Shown: piece by piece, positions 55,015-64,000 of the stretch | How positions within the stretch are numbered: the first letter of the stretch is position 1 | Layout of the letters: every line of letters starts with the position of its first letter | NCBI GenBank assembly: GCA_036435485.1 | Contig: CM071595.1 | Coordinates: 107,934,580 to 107,998,579, forward strand | Source: Saposhnikovia divaricata | Taxonomy: Eukaryota; Streptophyta; Magnoliopsida; Apiales; Apiaceae | DNA length: 64,000 nucleotides | Direction: 5' to 3' | Program-made: the position numbers and the translations under genes | The notes under the pieces: model-generated | What the model saw: only the letters and a program-made list of their open reading frames with translations | Databases searched by the model: none | What the model was told of the DNA's origin: nothing

Positions 55015-58000
55015 ATGCCACCTAAGAAGAAATCGGGTCGGAAGCCCAAGAATAACCGGGAAAGACCGGAACCAGAAACCGAGAATCATGAGAATCCAAA
55101 CCCAAACCCAGAAAACCCACCCGAATTGAATTTGAATATGAACCAATTCCTTGAATTGTTACGTCAGCAAACTATCACTGTTGTCCAACAACAACACTTA
55201 TTGCAACAACAACAACAGCAAGTACCGCCGCAACTCAACCAGAATGCAGTTTCATTTAAGTCTTTCCAGGCAGTTAAGCCGCCAGAATTTAAAGGAACTT
55301 CAGATCCAGTGGAAGCTCAGAGTTGGTTAAAAGAGATCGAGAAAGCCTTTGCCTTAGTAGCATTTGGTGAAAATCAGAAGACGGTATATGCTAGTTATTT
55401 CTTGAAAGGCGAAGCGAACTATTGGTGGGAGTCAGCAAGGGCATTAGAAACCACTGAAGTAATTCCTTGGGAGAGGTTTAAGAAGTTATTTTTGGATCAG
55501 TACTTTCCCAAGTATATGCAGACACAAATGGAATTAAGATTCTTTGAGCTGAAGCAGAATGAGCTTAGTGTTTCGGAATATGAGAAGAAGTTCACAGAAT
55601 TATCAAGGTTTGTACCCGAGTATGTGGATACTGAGGAGAAGAAGGGTAAGAGATTTCAACAGGGACTTAAACCATGGATTAGGAGTAAGGTGGCTATGTT
55701 TCAGTTGACCACTTATGCTGAAGTGGTCCAGTTGGCGAAGATAGTAGAAGGTGAAAGTGAGCAGAATCTAAAGGAAAGGAATAACAAGAAGAGGAAATTT
55801 GATGGTCATGAAGAGGGGCCAAGTCAGGGAAAACTAGCAAATTGGTTCATGAAGAAACCAGGATTTCAGACCACGAGAAAAGGAGGTAAATTTCATAGAA
55901 ATGAAGCAGGAAGCAGAAATCAAGGAAGCAAACCCTTAGGTCAGAATCAACAGAGACACTCACAACCTTCCATTCCAGAATGCAAAGCCTGTTTGAAGAG
56001 GCATGTTGGTGCGTGTAATAAAGCAGATATTGTGTGTTACAAATGTCAAACCAAGGGTCACTATTCAAATGAGTGCCGAGGTGTGAAGCCACCTACAACA
56101 TGTTACAGATGCGGAAAAGTAGGTCATATTTCCAGGGAATGCAAGGCACCAGTGAAGAACAATAACTTGATGAGGTTGACTACAGCACCTCCACCCAGCA
56201 ATCAGATTCCAATGAACCAGATACCTATTTGTCCAGTTCCAATTCCTCAGATACCTACTCAACAGATGATGCCATATCAGATGCCAGTCTACTCAGCACC
56301 ATCCAGAACCTTTAACATGAACGTGAAAGATGCGATTCAAAGCTCCGATGTGGTAGCAGGTACGCTTCTTATCAACGCTGTTAAGGCTAGAGTGTTAATT
56401 GACTCAGGCGCTACTAGATCATTTGTTTCTAAGGATTTTATTGCTAGAACGGGGTGGGAGACTAGGAGATTGAAGGAAACTACAAGCATTATACTCGCAA
56501 ATCAGAATCGAGTCTTAGTAGATCAAGTTTGTCCACAGTGTGAAATAGATATATCCGGATACCGCTTTCCTATTTCCCTATTACCTTTTCAGCTTGGAGA
56601 ATTCGATGTCATTTTAGGAATGGATTGGTTAGGGGAAAATAATGCTCAGATAGATTGTAAGGGCAAGAAAGTCATTTTAAACTCTCCGGAAGGTAGGAAA
56701 GTAGTATTCAGAGGACATAAGCAAATGAAGACATTTCTTACAATAATGCAAGCGAAGAGATTGTTAAGGCAAGGTTGTGAAGCATATTTGGCGTATGTTG
56801 AAGATATAAGTAAAGAAGCACCTAGGATAGAATCGATTCCTGTAGTCAATGAATTTCCCGATGTGTTTCCCGATGAACTTCCAGGATTACCTCCTAACCG
56901 ACAAATTGAGTTTACGATTGATCTGGTGCCAGGCACGGAACCTGTTTCCAAAGCCCCGTATCGAATGGCACCGGCAGAAATGAAGGAGTTGGCAACTCAG
57001 CTACAAGAATTATTGGACAAGGGAGTTAGAAGGCCAAGTACGTCTCCTTGGGGAGCGCCGGTGTTGTTTGTGAAGAAGAAAGATGGGAGCATGAGACTCT
57101 GTATTGATTATCGAGAGTTGAATAAGGTAACAATCAAGAACAAGTATCCATTGCCAAGGATAGATGATTTATTGGATCAGCTTAAAGGAGCGACATGTTT
57201 TTCGAAGATTGACTTGCGATCAGGATATCATCAACTTAAGATCAAGACGGAAGATAAACCAAAGACAGCATTCCGAACAAGGTATGGACATTACGAATTT
57301 TTAGTGATGGCATTCGGATTGACAAACGCGCCCGCAGCTTTTATGGATTTGATGAACCGAGTATTCAAGCAGTATCTAGATAAGTTTGTGATAATTTTCA
57401 TTGATGATAAATTGATTTACTCCAAGTCTGAAGAGGAGCATGCTAAACATCTAAGAATGGCTTTGGAAACTCTAAAGAATGAAAAGTTGTATGCGAAATT
57501 TTCCAAGTGTGAATTTTGGCTACGAGAAGTATAGTTTCTTGGACACGTTGTCAGCAGTGATGGAATTCGGGTTGATCCCGCCAAGATTGAGGCCGTGATG
57601 AATTGGAAACAACCGAAGACACCAACGGAGATACGAAGTTTCTTAGGGTTGGCTGGATATTATAGAAGGTTTGTTAAAGATTTTTCTAAGATTTCAAGAC
57701 CCTTGACCAAGTTGACCCGAAGGAATAAGAAGTTTGAATGGACTGATAAGTGTGAGGAAAGTTTTCAGGAATTGAAGAAAAGGCTAACAACAGCTCCAGT
57801 TTTAACTTTACCCGATGATAAAGGAGATTTTGTGATTTTCAGTGATGCGTCACACAAAGGATTAGGATGTGTGTTGATGCAGCATGACAAAGTAATTGCC
57901 TATGCGTCAAGACAACTCAAGCCTCATGAACAAAGATATCCTACACATGATTTGGAGTTAGCAGCTATAGTCTTTGCGTTGAATATTTGGAGACATTATC

Positions 58001-58038
58001 TTTATGGAGAGAAATGTGAGATATTTACAGACCATTGA
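55015..58038 (+). pseudogene. Tekay gag, protease, RT and start of RNase H (one stop)
   Basis: I take ATG 55015 (M-P-P-K-K-K), just after the acceptor, rather than the upstream extension. Gag has the chromovirus capsid (W-W-E-S-A-R, F-x-x-Y-F-P). Two zinc knuckles (C-Y-K-C and C-Y-R-C) lie at about residues 343-376. The protease is L-I-D-S-G-A-T near residue 463. RT has S-P-W-G-A-P-V and F-I-D-D near 57397, where the residue after D-D is Lys instead of the usual Ile or Val. A CAG-to-TAG change at 57532-57534 stops the frame inside E-V-*-F-L-G-H. RNase H starts and breaks off at I-F-T-D-H, 58036-58038, at a deletion. Confidence 0.9.
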
Positions 58039-58765
58039 AGATATGCTGAGAGTGTGGGCCTTAGATTTCGAAGGTAGTTGGGACGAGCATTTACCGCTGG
58101 TAGAATTCTCATACAACAATAGTTACCATGCAAGCATTGGAATGCCTCCTTACGAAGCCTTGTACGGAAGAAAATGCAGATCACCAGTTTGTTGGGACGA
58201 AGTTGGAGAACGCAAGATGTTGGGACCAGAATTGGTACAACAAACGAAAGAGACTGTTGAGCTCATCCAGAAGAGATTATTAGCCGCTCAGAATAGACAG
58301 AAGAAATATGCAGATTTAACTAGGAAGAATGTAGATTTTGAAGTCGGTGAACCAGTGTTACTTAAAATATCTCCATGGAAAGGCGTGACAAGATTTGGAA
58401 AGAAAGGAAAGCTTAGTCCAAGATTTGTTGGCCCATTCGAGATCTTAAAGCGAGTAGGGAAGGTTGCATACGAGTTAGCCTTACCTCCCCATATGCAACA
58501 TATTCACAATGTGTTTCATGTCTCGATGATCAAGAAGTACAATCCTGATGCAAAGCATGTAATTGAGTATGAACCGATAGAAATTCAGCCAGACTTGTCC
58601 TATGTAGAGCAGCCGATTGAGATATTAGATCGCAGTGAGAAAGTACTAAGAAATAAGACAGTTGTTTTAGTTAAGGTGTTGTGGAGAAATCCTAGAGTTG
58701 AAGAATCAACTTGGGAATTAGAAAGTGAAATATTAGAAAAGTACCCTCAGTTGTTTACGCATTAG
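58019..58765 (+). pseudogene. Tekay integrase C-terminal part with chromodomain
   Basis: It begins at Q-T-I-E-D-M-L-R, the segment just beyond the catalytic Glu in Tekay integrases. The zinc finger and the whole catalytic core are deleted. It continues through H-N-V-F-H-V-S to a chromodomain: E-Q-P-I-E-I-L-D-R, V-K-V-L-W-R, E-E-S-T-W-E. In this clade the chromodomain is held to steer integration to heterochromatin through modified H3. The frame differs from the RNase H frame, so the two halves are not joined in one protein. The stop is at 58763-58765. Confidence 0.9.
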
Positions 58766-58788
58766 ATTCTGGGGACAGAATCCATTTT

Positions 58789-58801
58789 AAGGGGGGAAGA
58801 A
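58789..58801 (+). other. Polypurine tract of Tekay copy B
   Basis: AAGGGGGGAAGAA directly precedes the LTR start TGTAATATCC. Confidence 0.9.
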
Positions 58802-61800
58802 TGTAATATCCGGGAATTTCGTACTTTGTAATTATATTAATTATGGAATAAAATATTAATATTTATTCCAGGTTGATGTGTCATTATGTGGATTAATGAT
58901 TTTTGATGGTTAATGTGTCCAGTATCGTTAAGTGAGTATGTATTAAATTATTCTTGGATGTTTGATCATTTTTTTTTAGATATTAAAAATATCATTTTAT
59001 ACCGCTCCAGCATTTTTATAAAATAATTGGAGCAAGTAAAAATTATGAAATCTTCTATGCTAGCATCTTGGCATATTCAGAGATTTTTAAAATGTTAAGA
59101 TTTAATTAATTTTGGTTTTAAGTATTTCTAAATGATTTTACAAGATTTATTATTTTCTTATGTGCAAATATTGTAAATTATTCTATGTGCATTTTAAGGG
59201 TAGATTATTTAAAATTCTATTCCTTGGAATTTGAGAGGCATGAATATCTATTATATTTTTACAAATATTTGGAAGGGTGATTAGCTATTTTTAATTCACT
59301 TATAGTGTTTATAATATTTTATGAGAATTATTTTAGTCTAATTTGCATTATTTTATTCTATTTTGAATTAATTAAATATGTGAATGATGATGGATGATTA
59401 AAATGAGTTATGTGTAAATAGAGTGCTAGAGATTATTTATTTGATCTTGCTATTTATATTAATAAATTTTGTGCCAAAGAGATTTTATAAAATATTTACA
59501 AGATTATTTTGCTAAGTAGAATAATTAAATAAATAATCAAATTTGATTATTTCTCTCCCCTATAAATACCCCCACCCACTTCCCCTTCCCCATTTCTTTT
59601 TCTTCTTCCCCGTGTACTCTCCCTTCACCCCAAACTCCATTTTTATTTCTTAAGCTTTTAAAAAACTAAACTCCTCATAAGTAAGTCATTTCTTCACCAA
59701 AATTTATGTTCTTGTAACCAAAATGATCCTTGTTTCATCCTCTATCTATTCATACCCATATCTTTGAGTTTAATTTAGTTTCAAAAATCTGAAATTTTTA
59801 AAGTTGGGGTTCTTGACCCATTCATTTACATGCAAGCCCGGATTCGTGATTTGGGAGTGTTCTTGATGATACCCACGAATTTTTGGGGTCATCCGAGACA
59901 AACCCACTCTTGAGCAATGATCTTATAGTGAGCTCAAGAGTTTGATTTAGTGATATTAGTATGTATATATGTGTTTTTGATGTATATAACTAGTAGATCT
60001 TTATTGCATGTGAGTTTTAAGATGGGTTAAGTTAAATTTTGTCTTGGGTGATGTAAGTTGTAAAGATGAGTATGTAATCTATGTTTATATCTATGTGTTT
60101 GATGTAATTAGTTGATTAAATTTAATTGCATGTAAGTTTTATTAAGTTTTTGGTGATGGGTTTTGTTTAGATTGTAGATGTTGAGATATAAACTTTGGTG
60201 GGTTGTTGCTAATTAATTGTTGCATGATATTATGAGAGAAATTAAGTTGCATGTCAATTTAGAGCTAAGTTGTGTATTTTTCAGATTTAATAAAGTTCAA
60301 GTAAGTTGTAGTGGAGTCTAAGGAGATGAATATTTGGGTTGTTAAGTTTCGGTAGAGGTCTGATGCCTTGTAAAAATCATATAAAATTGAGTATTGATCA
60401 GTTGGTGTTCATTCTTTAGTCATTAGAAAGGTATTGCAATTGTCTACAAGTTCCGTGTTATGTGTCTTCTGAAATTTCAATCTGAAGTTTGAGTTTTCTG
60501 CACTTTAAAAATTCGACCAGATTGTTGGGTCACTTGCAAGCTCTGTTTTCAAAAATTCATGGTAAATCAATCGTGCATCCAAATTTTCTGAGCCATACCA
60601 TTCTGGAAAGCTCTCTTCAGAGCCTACAATTCTTATTTACATTTCATTTCCAGATTTTGAGATATTAATGCCTTAAACTTAGAAACATTAGCGTGCAACC
60701 GTTCTGATTCTGTTTCAGCAGTCCACCTTTTAATTCATCCAGAATTCATTACTTATCCATTTGTAACTAGCTTTACCATTCTGGAAAGGTCTCGGAATTT
60801 CCTTCGAGTTTCATGTTCTGTACTTTTCGATTTAAGATCATCTTGATAGAGCAAATTGAACTTCTTCCAGAACTGGTCAGTGGTGATGTCAATTGTATTG
60901 GTCATTGTGGTGTTGTATATGATTCTAAATGCTAATGTGCACTTAAGATAAGCTTATGGATGGTTGTATGTGTATGTTGTTGATGTTGTGGCCAAGTGGT
61001 AATAGGAATTGGGTGACGTAATTAGTAGAATGTATACTTGTATCTATGTTAATTAGTTTAAAGCTTGATTAGAATATAAGTTATGTTATATTATATTACG
61101 CTATTTGCTCTAAGTGCTATGTGACTTATATGATTACGTGGATTATTTGACGATGGGATTAGTAGTATTAATAGAAGTCGTGTTGGTTTGCGTAAACAAC
61201 GAGGGGACACTAAGATATATTTATTTTCATATAGGTCCGAGTAGAAGGCCCGGTAAGGAGCCAGCTCCGGTAGGGAAGGAAGAAGAACTGTAGCCATCTC
61301 TCGTCGCCAAGGCGAGTGTTTTCTCGAACCTAACCTTACTTTACCATCTTGTTCATAATACCTTTGTATACTTTGTTATACCCTACACTCGTACCTTACA
61401 TATTTATTCTGATTTGACTTAATCCCATTTGCGAGATATATTATGATTCCCTAAGAATTGATTGTTGAATAATACCTTTGCTTAATCCCCTAAACAACGA
61501 TCTTTTATTCTTGTCATGAACTTTGAATCGAAATTGAGAATTGAAAATCGAAATTTAAATTTCCCGAAAGATTTGAAATATAATTGAGAACTTGAAATTC
61601 TTGTTCAGTAATATGAAAATTTTATTCGACCGTGGGATTAGAAATTTGATTTTGACCGTTACGCCGGTCTGTTATGAATTTTGGCTTTAATGCCATGGCC
61701 AATGTCAATAAGTGCCAAGGATCCTTTAGAAGTGTGTTGGAGTCACAGTAATATGTGGCCCGGAGCTAATGCGTTGGCTGATCACCTAGCTTAGCTCGTA

Positions 61801-62368
61801 GCGTGTGGTTCCAATTCCATTCCATTTGATTCGGTAAATAAATATTCTTGACCCTGATTATTTACCGCTGTTATTGAAATGTTGATATACCCTGATTATT
61901 TACCGCTGTTATTGAAATGTTGATATACCCTGATTATCTACCATTATCTTGATTTATTGTTATGCACTTGCTGAGCTTTGTAGCTCACTTCTTTGTTATA
62001 TCTAACCCTTACAGTTAGCAAGAATGGTAAGGACTATTCAGACAGCACGAAAGAGGTCTGGTATGGCAGGTGCCGCTTTTAGGAGGCATTTTGTTCAGGT
62101 TGGTAGCTAGTGGACCCAAGCCATTAGTAGTCCACCTCTTTTGTAAGCGTAGTATGAATTCATCAAGTATTGTAATGGCTTTAAATCTAAGATGTCTTTG
62201 GATTAGTATGTTATTTCACACTTGAACCTGGAAGCGGTCTTTTGGGTAGTTGTATCAAGGTACTTTATTGTTGTTAAACTTTTGTAATATAAATTAATGT
62301 GTACTTTCAATCAGGGGTTGTTTAGTTATTTCTGGGTTATTTAGTGGTGCCAGTTTTGGGGCGTCACA
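58802..62368 (+). repeat. Tekay LTR 2 (copy B)
   Basis: 3567 bp, matching LTR 1. TATA box at 59561-59568. It is followed not by host DNA but by another primer-binding site (62372-62383) and a second internal region. Confidence 0.9.
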
Positions 62369-62542
62369 GGTTGGTATCAGAGCTACAGGTTCAAGTCACT
62401 GAAATAATATAGGATTAAGATATCTAGGATAGTAATCAAGAATAGGGTAGCAAATAGAATAAGTCACTAAGTAACAATTAGAAAGAATAAGCTTAAGTTT
62501 AACCTTACGTTAATTACCTTTAATCTATCACCCTAATACTCT

Positions 62543-62615
<73 letters not shown>

Positions 62616-63092
62616 ATGTTTTGTTGACAGCAGCGTGCCCCGGCACCTCCGTCTAGCTCTAGCTCAGACAGCAGCTATCCTGACTCTCCGCCCGAATCCC
62701 AGGACATTAGGGAAGTTTTACCTGGTACTGAGGTCGTCTCTGAGGAGGTTGTCACTGAGCCGCAGGTAGCTATGCACCTAGGATCTTTCTCATCTGTGGC
62801 TATTGATGCACCAGACACAGTTCCCTACACAGTGTATGCAGCTTTGCTCCGTGAGAACCATAGCCTAGAGGGACAGATCCAGATGCTGAGGTCCTTTATT
62901 GATACCCCGTCCGGTAGTGCCTCCATTTCCTCATGTGCACCACACCATGTGTCCAGGCTTCGTAAACTCACTAGGGAAGGCCAGGAGCAGTTGAATGCCA
63001 TGCCACCGGTGGGTAGCGCGAAGATTTCTCAGATGCGAATGTTTTTCCAGATGATGGTTGATGAGCTGCAGAGGATCGTTGACTCGATGTAG
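62015..63092 (+). CDS. Spliced ORF0 with H3-like N-terminus, unit 2
   Basis: Exon 62015-62098 (ATG 62024) has the same first 25 codons as unit 1. Exon 62631-63092 is open throughout. I see two amino-acid changes in the second exon (Ser to Pro near its start; Thr to Ser two residues before the end). Signals at both splice sites are identical to unit 1. Two copies with no break suggest either recent duplication or selection; with this little divergence the two cannot be told apart. Confidence 0.55.
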
Positions 63093-64000
63093 ATGGTGGT
63101 TGCTTGAGCATCGGCTAGTAGGACATCATGTAGTTATATGTGTTGACTTACTCCTGGGGTTGATGCAGTTATTTCTGTTGTTGCTTTAGAACTTTTGTTT
63201 CCCTTAATTCGTATTTGGAACCTTGACGTTTATGTTGTAACTCGTTGACGGATGTGATATCCGATCGTAGTTTATTTCAGCATTTCCTTTTTATAATTAT
63301 GTCTCGTTAAATATGAACTGTGGTAGTATCCTTGTTTCCTTTAAGTCATAACATCATTATCATGTCCTTACCCATATACAATTGCTTCAGATAGATATAA
63401 CCTGCCATTTCCTATATGCACTATCATAAATCTTTATATAGCCATGATTGTATCTTGAGATTGGTAAAGTATTGACCTGTATAACTCTTGTGTTTTCACT
63501 TCAGTACGATGCCACCTAAGAAGAAATCGGGTCGGAAGCCCAAGAATAACCGGGAAAGACCGGAACCAGAAACCGAGAATCATGAGAATCCAAACCCAAA
63601 CCCAGAAAACCCACCCGAAGTGAATTTGAATATGAACCAATTCCTTGAATTGTTACGTCAGCAAACTATCACTGTTGTCCAACAACAACACTTATTGCAA
63701 CAACAACAACAACAACAACAACAACAGCAAGTACCGCCGCAACTCAACCAGAATGCAGTTTCATTTAAGTCTTTCCAGGCAGTTAAGCCGCCAGAATTTA
63801 AAGGAACTTCAGATCCAGTGGAAGCTCAGAGTTGGTTAAAAGAGATCGAGAAAGCCTTTGCCTTAGTAGCAGTTGGTGAAAATCAGAAGACGGTATATGC
63901 TAGTTATTTCTTGAAAGGCGAAGCGAACTATTGGTGGGAGTCAGCAAGGGCATTAGAAACCACTGAAGTAATTCCTTGGGAGAGGTTTAAGAAGTTATTT
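62369..64000 (+). mobile_element. Second Tekay internal region, runs off the window
   Basis: It repeats 53879 onward nearly base for base: primer-binding site, TA repeat, ORF0 exon and gag. Its relation to unit 1 (tandem unit sharing LTR 2, or a separate element) depends on sequence to the right. Confidence 0.85.
63509..64000 (+). CDS. Tekay gag, unit 2 (partial, open to window end)
   Basis: The ATG at 63509 follows the acceptor TTCACTTCAG. The frame is open for 164 codons to the window edge and matches unit 1. It has a longer glutamine run (nine CAA against four), plus small changes such as Leu to Val near residue 40 and Phe to Val in the segment before G-E-N-Q-K. The rest of pol is outside the window. 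Confidence 0.85.
   Translation, partial: MPPKKKSGRKPKNNRERPEPETENHENPNPNPENPPEVNLNMNQFLELLRQQTITVVQQQHLLQQQQQQQQQQQVPPQLNQNAVSFKSFQAVKPPEFKGTSDPVEAQSWLKEIEKAFALVAVGENQKTVYASYFLKGEANYWWESARALETTEVIPWERFKKLF

Overview
The window is nuclear DNA of a flowering plant, almost certainly a eudicot. It is AT-rich, is packed with nested LTR retrotransposons of typical plant lineages (SIRE-like and another Ty1/copia, Athila, Tat/Retand, Tekay chromovirus), and holds a plant-type Helitron (Rep plus PIF1 helicase) and a plant-specific B3-domain gene. The species cannot be fixed from the sequence; an asterid such as an Apiaceae is only an impression. Nearly everything is transposon, and most coding regions are broken. 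The only gene that is not an obvious transposon gene is the B3 gene on the minus strand at 46.8-48.95 kb.

Layout. 1-462: 3' end of a Tekay-type LTR (copy A) sitting in the LTR of a SIRE-like copia element. 463 to about 9745: that copia element, with decayed gag-pol, a regulatory-looking spacer and a decayed env-position ORF. About 9745-28363: an Athila deletion derivative (gag and protease kept, RT lost) with LTRs in inverted orientation. Its left LTR is split by a second copia element (10764-23381), whose leader is split by a 4.77-kb solo Tekay-type LTR (copy C, 13403-18172, TSD TTACT). 28364 to about 46.5 kb: a Helitron whose RepHel gene is interrupted by a complete Tat element on the minus strand (31275-42826, TSD TGTAC). 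46802-48950: a seven-exon B3 gene, tail-to-tail with RepHel. 50309-64000: a Tekay chromovirus (copy B) as LTR, internal region, LTR, second internal region running off the window.

How the parts work together. The Tekay copies carry the most unusual signal. Near the 3' end of each LTR, just after a splice acceptor, is a short exon whose product starts like the histone H3 tail (copy B: M-V-R-T-I-Q-T-A-R-K against M-A-R-T-K-Q-T-A-R-K). In copy B this exon joins in frame, across an intron spanning LTR end, primer-binding site and a TA microsatellite, to a 153-residue ORF upstream of gag. The same element encodes a chromodomain at the integrase C-terminus, a module that in this clade is thought to read modified H3. 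The same exon recurs, more degenerate, in LTR copies A and C at nearly the same distance from the LTR end.

Other signals include a TGACAG-site cluster with a hairpin, a G-box and a TATA box ahead of the copia env-position ORF; an antisense ORF with its own TATA box in the Tat element; a 97-bp duplication flanking the second copia element; and a near-perfect 290-bp palindrome in the Athila derivative. Sequence comparisons here were done by eye, so mismatch counts and splice predictions are approximate.
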